Notes: generated by a model from the sequence alone, not told the origin. A stretch of DNA of 64,000 bases from Heligmosomoides polygyrus polygyrus (GCA_947396885.1 OX377202.1:58616034-58680033); one strand, 5' to 3'. Counted from the stretch's first letter, positions 44,893 to 56,490 are shown. Made by a program: numbers and translations.

Positions 44893-45187
44893 AAGGATAA
44901 AGGATAAAGGACGGCGTTACTCAATCCCTTCTGGGATGCGCCAGCGCATTCTACTTCTACGGGATGTCGTGGAGGCGACATGAATGCGTATTTGGCCATA
45001 CAATGACTTGCGGTGGCCAGCCGATGAACAAGTCAGCGCTTTATCCTTCCCAGACAAGTCTGGTACCAATCCACCGACCCCGGAGGGATGGAAGGCTTGG
45101 TTGGCCTGGGCGGGAAATCCGAACCAGGAACCTGGTATCGGGTGTACGCGACAGTCGCGCCTCCTCCGACTGCGCTACACGCGCCCT
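44893..45187 (-). mobile_element. tRNA-derived SINE, copy 2, with 15-bp TSD (minus)
   Basis: The element is flanked by GAAGGAATAACTATA at 44878-44892 and 45188-45202. Read on the minus strand it begins GGGCGCGTGTAGCGCAGTCG (A-box-like), then has GGTTCGGATTTCC (B-box-like), and ends with a CCTTTAT tandem tail. The head, spacing and tail are those of a tRNA-derived SINE mobilised by a LINE. It is the best-preserved of three copies in this window. Confidence 0.85.
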
Positions 45188-45202
45188 GAAGGAATAACTA
45201 TA

Positions 45203-46553
45203 GTGGAATATTAATATTTAAATCAATTATTTATTTGAGAAAAATTCGCGTATATGTAGCAGAACTTAAATGGACGGTGTAGGGGCGAGAACCAGCTAAC
45301 ATTTCAAGTTAAACATTGTGTAATGTATTTAGTCCATAGCTCTCAGGGCACGCACCAGACGGGTCCCGTCTTTCAGAGACCTCATTATACTTGTACACAG
45401 CTCGGCGGCGGCCAGGAAGCAAAAGAAATGAAATCGGCTTGTAAAAAGACATCAGTCCAAGTGCTAGTTAATAGCCAGTATTGGGAGTAGAAAAGGAAAA
45501 TTCGTCTCGCCTACACGCCTCCTCCTCTCCCAGCCATCGCCTGGGGTACGTACTAGTTCAATGAGGTCCTTGAAATACAGGGCCCGCCCCGGTATGGCTC
45601 GGCCAGTTGCGTGCTGGGAGGGTCGTAGTTCTAGCGTTTCCGGCGACATTTCAGAGAGTTCAGCAATTCAGTGAATCCAGAAATTAACTTTTTGTGTCAA
45701 ATTATATATTGTCTGCCTTTTTAATGACTACCTCTTATTTTTTTTTCTTTCTCTTCCTCAGTGACTTTACTTGACTTTACTTTCGTCCTACAGTGGCCCC
45801 TCTTATCTGAGAAAGCTCCTTGCCATCCATTTTTTTTTGTTGCTTTCTTAGTGGTTATTAAATACTTTGTGTATGGGTTACATAGCCAATCTTATGCGTG
45901 TTCTGTTTTTTACCCGGTTACAGAGTATGGTTATTGGCAATAAACGAATAACGAATAAAAAGGACAAGTCGGGATGGCTATTTATGTAGGAGCCTCCACA
46001 CCGTGAACGAAGTACAGGAGGCATAACAAGGATTTCATAATGGAAAAAATATTTATAGAGAAGGCCACAATATAAAGACAGCTAATCATAATTAGACCGC
46101 ACCCCCAGCTTGATAAAATTCTGTGAGAGAAGAGTGAAACATCCGCTCAGTTTAAACCCACTGCGAGAAGCAAAATTTAAACACCGGCTAAACAAAACCA
46201 TAGATGAAAATTGAAAACAACAAGTCTTAAGCTAAACAACACCATAGATGGAGTAAGCCAACAGAGGAAGAGGGCTCGATAGCCGCCGATACTATCACGA
46301 TATTTTGAAGGATCCACGCAGTGGTGCGGGTACATGTTAGGACTGAACGAATGGATCTCGAATACCTTGGCTTCTCTAGCCGAAGGTTCTGTACCTTGTT
46401 CTGATGATTAACTATGACGTAACACGGTGCTTTAACTTACGTTAGCATTCCTGCAAGCGCACCGGTACGAAGGATGTTTTGTAGATTTTCAAATGGTCCT
46501 AGTTCAAGGAGTTCATAGCGGCTCGAGCCCCTTCAGAAGATGAGTTTGTCAGA
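45203..46553. other. no gene recognised; possible LINE-like tail
   Basis: A pyrimidine-rich tract and a terminal CAATAAACGAATAACGAATA run at 45937-45958 could be the end of another retroelement in plus orientation. The rest shows no recognisable gene. Confidence 0.4.
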
Positions 46554-46995
46554 TGGAGTCGCCGGTTGATGTGCAGGTTCGCGGGATACTGTGGCTGCTG
46601 CCGTTGCGTCGCCTATCGCGTCGGCGTCTACTTGAGCATTCGATCGATACCTTGTGCGCCCGCGATATCACCGTAGGCAAGCGGGTCGTTGGGCAGTAGA
46701 TAGTGACGTTGCTTCAAGCGAGGCAGTTTGGGGGTTCGGTTCTCCTGCGTTACGGAATCCTTGCAACTCAACTGACTGCTGAGATTTGGGCGGTTTTGAC
46801 GCCTACATAACTCGCTGGCGTTTTTTGCGCATTTTCCAGCTGTATGCGTTTCTGCAGACCCTAGCAGCGGACTCCCCTGAGCGATGAAAACGAGCTCCAA
46901 TGACAACGGCCCGGATGATGCGCAGGTTTGCGGGGTACGGTAGCAGGCGCTGGTACATTGCCACTGCAGCTCGTGGTTAGGTCTAATTGCTATCG
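46554..46995 (+). repeat. repeat flanking the kinase, left copy (empty site)
   Basis: This segment shares GTGGCTGCTGCCGTTGCGTC, CTCCAATGACAACGGC and GGCGCTGGTACATTGCCACT with the block at 57607-58700, in the same orientation. It lacks the 675-bp TIR insertion found there, so it preserves the empty site. It ends about 290 bp before the kinase start. Confidence 0.65.
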
Positions 46996-47261
46996 TCAGA
47001 CACTCATCGAAAAAGAAATTTGGGCGCAATGCTACTATGAGGGGGCCAGCCCCCATTTAAACGAGTTTTTACTCGTTTGACCTAGGCCCCTCTCGCTGCA
47101 ACTTGCATTACACGTATGTACGCGTCACTTTGCGTATGTGGGAAATTCCACGTCATATCCGAGTTCTACGCTTAAGTCGGTCGAAGCCCATGGGCTGCCC
47201 CCGTGGTATCATTGCGCCGAAATTTGAGTCCCACTTTAAGCCTTTGAGCGACCATACTTCA

Positions 47262-47272
47262 TTTTTTTCTAG
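47262..47272 (+). promoter_or_regulatory. 3' splice site before kinase start (possible trans-splice acceptor)
   Basis: TTTTTTTCTAG lies 15 bp before the ATG at 47288. The extended U-rich tract ending in AG is the nematode acceptor consensus, and its position just before the start codon fits spliced-leader addition. Confidence 0.6.
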
Positions 47273-47287
47273 ATCATCTTAATATCA

Positions 47288-47419
47288 ATGAGTGACGACG
47301 ATGAGGACGATGTTGATATCAAACAGGGAACAATAATCGGTTCTAGTAAAGCAAACTATGTGGTAGTTAAGTTGCTCGGCGAAGGAGGGTTTGGAGCTGT
47401 GTACAAAGTGTACGACCAG
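47288..47419 (+). pseudogene. tau-tubulin-kinase-like Ser/Thr kinase, 5' part of split exon
   Basis: The ATG opens 44 codons: an acidic start (MSDDDEDDVDIKQGTIIG) and then VVKLLGEGGFGAVYKVYDQ, which contains the glycine-rich ATP loop GEGGFG of protein kinases. Wording and spacing fit the casein-kinase-1-superfamily TTBK-like kinases that are greatly expanded in nematodes. The reading stops exactly at a foldback insertion after CAG (codon 44), with CCAG at the junction. The next codon, AAG, lies at 56491, 9.07 kb away, in the same frame. Confidence 0.85.
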
Positions 47420-48603
47420 GGCCGGATTCATCAAAGCGTTCGCGCCTAGTCGTGCGTTATTTAGATGAGGGAGCGACGCGATCCTCGCCTCATCTGAAAA
47501 TCGCTGCGCTATGAACGGCACGCGACTAACATCTGAACCTAATCTCCAACGTCTTATCATAATCCATCCCACATCGTATGAACATTTCGCGTCGCCCGTC
47601 GCGAGGTGTTCATACCTGTTCTGCAGCGAACACCTTATCGCATGCAATTATCAGCATCGTCACGCGATGAAAATACGCCCCATTTCAAGCAGCGATGAAG
47701 TAATCGCGTGGCGATGCAATTCCTTCTCTCATCACCTATACCTTACATCACAGGTGTATCCGAGGTGAACCTGGTCTACGACTGCTACGAAGTCACTTTT
47801 AACTTCAGGAATCTTCTGAGGAAGTCGAGGAACACAGAAAACTGGCAATAACTGCTATTTCTGGTAAGTTTTTTCAAGGATCGCTACTATCTCGGTTTAG
47901 GAGTTATCTAATTAGTACTAAGATTGTTCGACGCAAATAGTGTCCTGGGGAGAGTCACAATCAGGGGTGGGCGAAATTTCTGTTTTCTGTTTCCTGGCAA
48001 TTTTAGGCGACTCTTTTCTGTTTTCTGGGAAATGGACAAAATGGGTCAAAAAACTTGTGTATGCTCCGAGATTGCACATGGTCGTTTACACTCACATAAA
48101 CGCGGTTTCCATGTTCTCCCCCGTTGACGTAGAGGATAACGCACGAGTAGGCAACGTAATCAACTGCGGGGTTTAGCAGATGTAACTTACTCATTTTAAG
48201 ATATCTTGCAGATGTGCAGCGGGTACTAGCCCGCTTATATCGCCTCTGCTTTTTTTGCACTGACATTTTCTCGGCTCATATTACGATGATGATCCATCGC
48301 TAATGTGGGTATCTCTTATACTGACCACAGCTTTTTTTAATTTTTAGTTCTGTAGCGAATTCACCATGTAGTTTCATATTTCATCTGTACTGTTAGAACT
48401 TAAAGTTAACTAAAGCTTTTCTGTCTCTTACCAATTTTTGGCAACTTAAAACTGAGGAAAGTTTAGAGCTAGAAAAGCAGCTTCGCTAAAGGTTCTGCAG
48501 GAAGCTATCATTGGGGATGAATAGCCAACAATTTTCAATTTTTTGAACTGGTAGTGAATAAGTTTATCCACAGTAAGTCTAGGACAAGCTTTTAGTTAAT
48601 AGA

Positions 48604-50833
48604 TACAGTACCGCGCATGTCTTTTGGTCAATTCCCTTTTGGAGCGTTCCAAAGCGGCTTTTTTAAATAACTTTCTTTAAAATCAAACACTTGTGCAAAG
48701 AAGCATATATTTGAGCTCAGCAGGCCGAGCTTTATCTTATGACATCTAAATTAATAGAGTTGAACAAGGAATATAGGCCGGACATAATCAATCGAGTGGG
48801 CGCGAGAGCCTGTAGATAACAGTTTGGGGAATTTTATTGAAATTCCCAGCCGCCCTACTCAGAAATTGCCTTAAGACTGTCCAGCTTGCCTTTGGAGTGC
48901 GCCGTGAACAATGCATATAAAATCGAACTTATCAATCGAGTGGGCGCGACTACCGCAAATTGCACGCACGAGTGTGTTCGGAGCGCAATAACTCTGTTGA
49001 GATCGAATCGTTCCGGCTCCGGCTGGGGTATTTTGTAGGCAGTAGAAAGCTTTAGTGGTCCGAGAAAGTGCAGAAATATAGCTTCTAAACAAGCGAAATT
49101 ATAGCGGCGCGAAAATGCAGGTTAGCCGTGTGTGACACGATTTTTTCCGATTTCAGTCGAACCCTGTAGGAAGACGCGGCGTGCTAACGGCATGTAAACA
49201 CGTGTGCTAGCAGAACACTGAAAGCACTTTACGATGACATGCTCGCAACTCCTCGACTGCCTGAACTGCCTTGGCCTCATCTGCCAGTTTAGAGCGGCGC
49301 AAGATAGCGGTTAGAGTTTCTTGCGCTCTTACTCACCCAGATTTGAGCTTTCGACCCTCGCAATGGTACCGTTCTCTTCAGCTCGAAGAGCTCTATCGAA
49401 CGGTATCACTATCGTCCAATTCCAGAAAAATGGATTTTTCGACGATTTCTCATCGAGGACGTGGGCCGAGCCTGCGCGGATGATGTCATAGAAAATCGAA
49501 ATTGGCCAAATTTTCTCGAACAAAAACATCTGGTGGTTATGTTGTGCGCTGAATACGAATCCGATGTCCGTTTTTGAAAATTTGGCCGATTTCGGTAAGT
49601 CTTGGATTTTCTTCTGGATAACTGAGGGTGGTCGTGTCAGGGTCACCGATTTTGCTCAAACTTCATCTAAGGGCAGGAGTTATTCGGGGTTTCTAACACG
49701 ATGAAGAAGTCCATTTGGCTGATATGGCAGAAGACACCCATAATGATGACTGCGGGTGATCGGTGACCATAACTCCACCACCCTCCGGCAGGAAACCTAC
49801 CGAATTCGGCGAAATTTTCAAAAACGGACGTCGGATTCGTAATCAGCGCTCAAAACAACCACTAGATGATTTTGAACGAGAAAATTTGGCCAATTTCGAA
49901 AATATCGATTTTCTATGATGTCATCATCCGCGCGGCTCGGCCCACGTCCTCTATCCGGAATTGTCAAAAAATCGCTTTTTCCAGAATTGGTCGTAAGTGA
50001 CACCGTTCGATAGAGCTTTTCGTGCTGAAGCTAACGGTGTTATTGCGAGTGTCGAAAGCTCAAATATGGGCGAGTAAGGGTGCAGGAAACTTCAACGCTA
50101 AGTCCACCGCCCTAAAATGGCAGCTGGGGCTAAGGCGGTTTAGGCAGCTGAGGAGTTGTGAGCATGTCATCTTAAAGTGCCTTAAACTATCTGCTCGCCC
50201 ATACATCTGTAGTCCGGCATCTCTCCGCGTCTTCCTGCAGGGGTCGACTGAAGTCGGAAAAAAATCGTGTCACACACGGCTAATCTGCATCTTCGTGACG
50301 CTATAATTTCGCTTGCAATTTGCGAGTGGTGGCGCCTACTCGATTGATAGGTTCGATTCTATATGCATTGTTTACAGCGCACTCCAAAGGCAAGCTGGAC
50401 AGTATAAGAGCAATTTATGAGTACGACAGCTAAAAATTTCCGATAAAACTCCGGAAACGGTCACTCTACAGGCTCTCGCGACCAATCGATTGATAGGTTC
50501 GGTTCTATATGCAATGTTTACGGCGCACTCCAAAGGAAAACTGGACATTCTCAAATCAATTTCTGAGTAGGGCAGCTGGGAATTTCAGTCAAATTCCCCA
50601 AACTGTCACTCTACAGGCTCTCGCGCCCACTCGATTGATTATGTCCGGCCTAGATGCATTGTTCACCTCTATTGGTTTATATATCAACAGATAGAGTTCG
50701 GCCTGCTGAGCTCAAATATATGTTTCTTTTCACAAGTGCTTGATTTTAAAGAAAGTTATTTTAAAAAAGCCGCTTTGGAACGCTCCAAAGCAGCTTCTTC
50801 GGGAATTGACCAAAAGACATGCGCGGTACTGTA
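48604..50833. mobile_element. foldback element, copy B
   Basis: The ends TACAGTACCGCGCATGTC and its reverse complement bound a palindrome with arms of about 1 kb (48604-49640 and 49780-50833). The order of blocks (CCAAAGCGG, CTCAGCAGG, AATCAATCGAGTGGGCGC, GATTTTTTCCGATTTCAGTC) is that of foldback copy A. The central loop is about 140 bp and the arms are intact, so this copy shows what the gapped centre of copy A may look like. Confidence 0.8.
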
Positions 50834-51321
50834 GTTAAATGCCCCTTAGGACACTAGGTTTAAAACCTTCATATAAAACTGTAAGCAATAGCAGATATTC
50901 CAAACTACTGTTAACGTCAAAAGAATACTAAACCAAATTATGAAAGTCGAGAAATATTCTATGAAGGGAAGTCAGCAGCACTTACATAAGCAATCAAACA
51001 AACAAAGCGGCAAAGTTCATAAGTGCATGGCACAATTACTACACGAGCAAATATAAAAACGCAACATGCTTGCAATTTAAATTACTCTAGAAACATTGGA
51101 ATGAAACTCATAATTCTAAAATTCTTTTTGGATTCCTTTTATTGGATTTTCATGATATAATTTTGTTCGCAGCTATATCATCTGTTTTCTGACCCATTTT
51201 TGTCCATTTGTCCAAGAAACGGAGAAAAAATGCCCAAAATAGCCAGAAAATCAGAAAACAGAAATTCCGCCCATCCCTGATTCTGATCCCCCATGACACT
51301 ATTTTTTTTCATACAATCTTA

Positions 51322-52592
51322 CCAAGGAAGGGTCTCAGACGTAGGTTTGAACGGGGGAAATGGGTAGTACTGCGAGAATCTCCACTCTTCATATTGTAGA
51401 AAAACATGTTTCGTTTTTGCTGAGTCCTTGAACCAAAACACCTAGGGGCCGTCGAAGGCGGCGGTACAGTAGCGCACCGTCAGCGCGTGCCCACGTGCAT
51501 ACGTGCGCGCGTTATATTGTATGGGACGCGGCGAAAAGCCTAGAGGCAGGCGATTCGGTGGCGCAGCAGTGTACGGGGTGGTTTCAAAGATGCTAGCCCA
51601 GATGTTCGACTCCCGTGCTGTTCACCATTTTTGCATTTTTTCATAACCGCTGCCTCCTTCACCAGTTTGCTTCCTACACATCTCCTATACATTTATTTCA
51701 CTCTGAATTGTCAAAAGGGGCAGATTCGTGATTAACACCCCATGACCTCGACAGCCCTAGTCATCCGTACCTGCTGTAACCTACCGTAATCAGCCGAAAT
51801 TTCAAAAGCGAATGTCAGATTCGTGATCAGCACCCAGAATAACCCCTAGGAGAAGTCTGGGCGAAATCGGTGATTATGACCTTGACAGCCTTAGTCATCC
51901 GTACCTGCCGTAACCCTGTTGAGGTCACTGTTTAACATTCGCTAAAAAACACAAAACGCTATATAATTCTGAAACTAGGAAAGGTGAGTGAACAACATCT
52001 CATAGTAAACCCTTACTTGACAATTTAGGGTAAAGTAAATGTGTAGGAGATGTATAGGAAGTAGGCCGATTTAAACCACCATCAAGGCACTATTGTTACT
52101 TTCACGACTCCAAAGGTCGAGGAGAGGTTGAAATTTTTTTCGGCCCAAATCTCCTAGGGGGGGGTATCTGGGGTGCTGATTACGAATCTGACATCCGTTC
52201 TTAAAATTTATGCCGATTACGACAGGTTACAGCAGGTACGGGTAACTAGAGCTGTCGAGATCATGGAGTGTTAATCACGAATCTGGGGTGTTGGTCACGA
52301 ATCTGACCCTTTTGACAATTTAGAATAAAATAAATGTGTAGGAGATGTGTAGCAAGCAAACTGGTGAAGGAGGCAGTGGTTATGAAAAAAAGAAAAAATG
52401 CAAAAACAGTGCATAGCACGGGAGTCGAACACCTGGTCTAGCACCCTCTCCGCCTTCGAGGACCCGTAGCTCTATTGGTTCAAAGACTCAGCAAAAAAAA
52501 CGAAACATGTTTTTCTACTATATGAAGGGTGGAGATTCTTGCAGTACTATCCATTTCCCCCGTTCAGACCTACGCCTGAGACCCTTCCCTGG
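51322..52592. mobile_element. 1.27-kb palindromic element with TSD TTA
   Basis: The termini CCAAGGAAGGGTCTCAG and CTGAGACCCTTCCCTGG are flanked by TTA at 51319-51321 and 52593-52595. The opposite arm of the host foldback (47910-47935) reads straight through this site, giving an empty-site control. A 3-bp TWA duplication is typical of PIF/Harbinger elements, but no transposase is present. Both arms carry TGTTCGACTCCCGTGCT, which resembles a tRNA T-arm or B box. Confidence 0.8.
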
Positions 52593-52687
52593 TTAGTACC
52601 AATTAGATAACTTCTAAACCAAGATAGTAGAAACCCTTGAAAAGCTTACCATAAATAATTGTTATTACCGGTTTTTTCTGTGTTCCT

Positions 52688-55600
52688 CCCACATGGTTCA
52701 GCGCCTCATCGTGGCGTGGGATTGGCAATGGGTGTCGAACTGCGATGTACAACGGAGGTTTTCAATCTCCGGCAGCGTCTCCCAAGCTGAGGAGTTCGAC
52801 AATTCTTCGGAAGCCTAGCGAAGTCTGAATCACAGCACGCCCCGAGGGCAGGAAACGGGCACCGCGAAGGCAAGAAAGAGGTGATATGAACTCTGCACGG
52901 GATGTGAGAGGAGGTAGACACCACAAACGGTTATCGATATGTGACGTCTCCTCATGTGATATCCGGCTCGCCATGCCCTGCAGAAAGTGCAAAAATGGCA
53001 ACAGTTCCAGCGTCAGGCCCAGGTTGACAGGCCGGCTGATGGAGAAACCTGTCACAAATCATGATCAAGAGTCGCAATAGAATCAGTGTAAAGGGTAACA
53101 CGTCACCCTGAAGTGGCGCACAGAATCCCCACCCGAGTTCTGTGGTCACTATGCGAGGGGCCGAACGACCTCGGCTAAAAAAGCTAGTTCGACTGGGGAC
53201 TCTGAATGTGGGAACAATGACTGGAAGATCCAGGGAAGTGGCCGACCTGATGAAGCGCAGAAGGATAGAAGTCCTGTGCCTGCGGAAACGAGATGGAAAG
53301 GGGAGAAGGCCAAGGAGATTGCAGAAGGGGTCAAGCTGTTCTACAACGAAGAGGACACGAAGAGGAACGGTGTCGGGATAGCTGTGGCAGAGTCCCTCAA
53401 GGATTCGGTAGCTGCTGTCCAAAGGATAAGCGACCGCATCATGTCCCTGCGGTTGGATACGAAGGAGGGTTACTGGACCCTCTTGTCGGTCTACGCTCCG
53501 CAGACCGGATGCCCCGAGCACGAAAAGTATGAATTCTACCTCACGCTCGAGGATGCCGTAAGGTCTGTACCAGAAGGCGACTATCTATCCGTAGCAGGGG
53601 ACATGAACGGACATGTGGGGAGTCGAAGAAGAGGAGTGGAAAGGGTTCATGGAGGTAAAGGGGTCGGCATGGTGAACCCAGATGGAGAAAGGATTATCGA
53701 TCTGGCTGTCGCCCACGATCCAGTTATCTGTAGCACCTTCTTTGCGAAGAGGGAGAGCCAGAAGGTGACATATGCTAGCGGAGGAAGAAGGACGGAAGTC
53801 AACCACTTCCTAGTGAGAAGGCCTGACCTGAAAACCGTGCGGAATGTAAAGGTCCTTCCGGGAGAAGAAGTCTCATCACAGCATAGGCCTTTGATAGCGG
53901 ACCTGAACATTCCTCTACTCAGCAAACCGAAAGTAAGGACAGAACCCAGAATCCGATGGTGGAGGTTGCGGGGCGCAGAACGCAGCTAGCTAAGAGGGGC
54001 AGTGCTGGAAGCAGGCCTTCCAACCGGCTCCGTAAACGAGACCTGGAGGAGGGCGATCCAAACGATCCTGCGATGTGCCAAGGAAACCCTCGGCGAAACA
54101 AAGGGAGGAACCAGAGGAGATAAGGCTGCATGGTTCTGGAATGAGGAGGTGCAGGCTGCGGTGAGGAAAAAGAAGGAGGCCTATAGGCAGTGGCTGAAGA
54201 CAAGGGCACCCGAGCATCTTACAGCTTACAGGAAGCTGAAGAGGCTGACAAAAGCAGCGGTAGCAAGGGCAAAGAGCGCAGAGATGGATGCCCTATACGA
54301 GAAGCTGGACGAGCCACAGGGAGAGAAGTTCGCCATCCGTCTGGCCAAGGCAGTCATAGAGCTAGCCTCGACATTCGAGTAGTGAAGACTGAAGAGTGCT
54401 GACGGTAGGGTACTACGGAAGCCGGTCGAGGTCAGAAAAAGATGGGAGGAGTACTTCAAAGAACTGCTGAATGAGGAATTCCCGCGTCGGGAAGTCCAAG
54501 AAGAACAGCCAACGGAAAGACCCATCCCACCCTGGACGCAAGAAGAGGTTCGCAAGGCCATAGGGAAGATGGAACTCGGAAAGGCAGCAGGGCTTGACGG
54601 TGTGCCAGTAGAGGCTTGGAAGGTGCTCGGGGACCTCAGAATCAACTGGCTGACGCAGTTCCTTAACAGAATCACGAAAGAAGGTAAGATGCCGGATGAC
54701 TGGAGGAACAGCACCATAGTCCCCATCTTCAAGCAGAAGGGAGACGCTTCCGAATGCTCCAACTACCGAGGGATCAAACAGATCTCACACACGATGAAGA
54801 TCTACGAACGACTGGTCGACTCAAGGCTGAGGGAGATGGGTACCATCTTCCATGAGCGTTGGGACTTCATATCTGAGTGGTTCACCACAGACGCCATCTT
54901 CATCGCTCGTCAGGTGATGGAGAAATATCGGGAGAAACGAAAGCCCTGCTACCTGGCATTCCTGACTTGGAGAAAGCATAGGACAGGCTACCCCGGGCCG
55001 TGATCTGGAAATCCCTTCGAGGTAGGGGTGTGCCGGAACGTCTCATCTCGGTCATAAAGGACATGTACGAGGGCTCGAAAGCGGCGGTACGAACTCTACA
55101 CGGCATGACAAAGAAAATGGATATCACAGTGGGGGTGCATCAAGGGTCAGCTCTGAGTCCGTTTCTCTTGGTGCTGACGCTTGATTGCATAGTGTCACCT
55201 TGAGGAAGATCCCCTCAAGACCATCCTCTACGCTGACGATATCGCCCTAGTAGCCGACAGCCGTGAGGAGTTGGAAGAGAAGGTGCAGTTGTGGCAAGGA
55301 GCCCTCGCAGACAACGGCCTGCGGCTGAACGTGAGGAAGACGAAGTTCATCAGCTCCGAGCAGTGCACCGAACCGATCCTAGACTGCCATGGAGAGAAGA
55401 TCGAAAAGGTGGAAGAATTCCGTTACCTCGGAAGCGATCTATCCGAGGGAGGAAGCGTGGATCAGGCGGTCAGGGGACGGATTAATGCAGCATGGCTCAA
55501 ATGGAGGGAGTCCACAGGAATCCTCAGCGACCGTAGATGCTCCAGGACGCTCAAAGGCAAGCTCTATAGAACAGTTGTGAGACCTGCCCTCCTCTATGGC

Positions 55601-56031
55601 TGTGAGTGCTGGGCCCTGAGTAGAGCACAGGAGCGGCAACTACACGCCGCGGAAATGAGGTTGCTCAGATGGGCATGTGGATGGACCCGTCAGGACAGAG
55701 TACGAAATGAGGATGTTAGGACAGTGATGAAGACAGCTCCGATCCAGCTGAAGATGAGGGAGCAGCGCCTGAGGTGGTATGGACACGTCCTCAGAAGACC
55801 AGAAGATCACCCCACAAGGCTGGCCCTAGATTTCGAGGCACCCAGAAAGCGTCCGAGAGGAGCCCCAAGGAAAAGGTGGAGGGACTTCATCAAGAGAAAT
55901 CTCGCCGAAATCGGCGCTGCGCCAGATGACGCCCTTGATAGAATGAGGTGGCGGCGGATCACAAAAGCAGCGGACCCTGTGACTGCGCGCGACTAAACGC
56001 TCAGAAGAAAAAAAGAAAAGAAGAAGACCTG
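52688..56031 (+). mobile_element. RTE-type LINE 3 with 14-bp TSD
   Basis: The TSD TTTTCTGTGTTCCT occurs at 52674-52687 and 56032-56045. The corresponding site in the other foldback arm (AGGAACACAGAAAA, 47828-47841) is empty. The element has about 450 bp of 5' UTR, an endonuclease/RT frame and an A/G-rich tail after the stop. It appears full length or nearly so. It belongs to a different RTE subfamily from copies 1 and 2. Confidence 0.9.
53142..55996 (+). pseudogene. RTE endonuclease/reverse transcriptase (LINE 3), broken
   Basis: The endonuclease begins RLGTLNVGTMTGRSREVADL and continues with TRWKGEKAKEI, SVYAPQTGCPEHEK and AGDMNGHVG. The block VNHFLVRRPDL replaces the usual IDHFLVRR, and SSQHRPLIADL replaces the usual SDHRPL. 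RT: GKAAGLDGVPVEAWK, NYRGIKQISHTMKIYERLVD, VGVHQGSALSPFL and the catalytic YADD at 55229-55240. The C-terminus has RTVVRPALLYGCECWAL and RWYGHVLRRPEDHPTR, ending RITKAADPVTARD at 55993. Lesions: a frameshift near 53275, stops near 53990 and 54380, a frameshift near 54975 and a stop at 55201. It is inactive. Confidence 0.9.
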
Positions 56032-56346
56032 TTTTCTGTGTTCCTTTGGTCTCCTCAGAAGATTGCTGAAACTAAAAAAAATTACTTTGTTGAAGTCGTA
56101 GACCACGTTAACGCTAAGATGGTGACTATAGGTAGAGAAAGGATTGCATCGCCTTGCGATGAGTTCATCGCTGCTTGAAATGGGGCGATATCTTCATCGC
56201 GTGGCGATGCTGATAACTCCGTGCGATAAGTTGTTCGCGCCGAACAGGTATGAACACCTCGCGACGGGGCTACGCGACGTCGCTCGATCGATATGTAAGA
56301 TTGTCATTACGTCGTGTCGCTCCGCGATGATGCTCTGAACGACCCC

Positions 56347-56462
56347 TAACTTTAACGGAGAACTGTAAGCGAAAAACTTAGATAAGGCGGCTTAACAAGC
56401 AATATGGTGAGCGATAAGCCGCGTTATCTGAGCTTTTCGCTTACAATTCTCTGTTAAAGTTA
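56347..56462. mobile_element. 116-bp MITE in the foldback right arm
   Basis: TAACTTTAACGGAGAA and TTCTCTGTTAAAGTTA are inverted termini around GTGAGCGATAAGCCGCGTTA. It has the same length as the copy at 38633-38748. It lies only 24 bp inside the end of the 9-kb foldback element. The arms pair over nearly their whole length, so it forms a hairpin. Confidence 0.8.
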
Positions 56463-56490
56463 CGTAAGTCGTTGACGAATCCGGCCCCAG

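Larger units (their letters stand above)
47420..56486. mobile_element. 9.07-kb foldback element inserted in kinase exon (TSD CCAG)
   Basis: The termini GGCCGGATTC and GAATCCGGCC are flanked by CCAG at 47416-47419 and 56487-56490. Removing the element and one CCAG restores a continuous kinase reading frame, so the boundaries are well supported. The arms are palindromic: 47590-47930 pairs with 56030-56300 (for example GTCGCGAGGTGTTCATACC), then with 52595-52687, then with 51240-51318. The right arm is broken up by an RTE LINE, a TTA-flanked element and a MITE, and the core contains foldback copy B. No transposase was identified. Confidence 0.85.

Noticed and set aside
44139..44999. 286-codon minus-strand open frame
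   Set aside because: Its N-terminal part is antisense SINE sequence and the rest has no domain; it ends beside a retroelement tail. Not supported as a gene.
48001..48180. Mirror-like short open frames within the foldback arms
   Set aside because: They are shadows of palindromic repeat sequence and are not conserved between arms as proteins.
47420..56486. Idea that the 9-kb insert is a spliced intron of the kinase
   Set aside because: The junctions lack GT and AG; instead there is a CCAG duplication and inverted termini, which fits a transposon.
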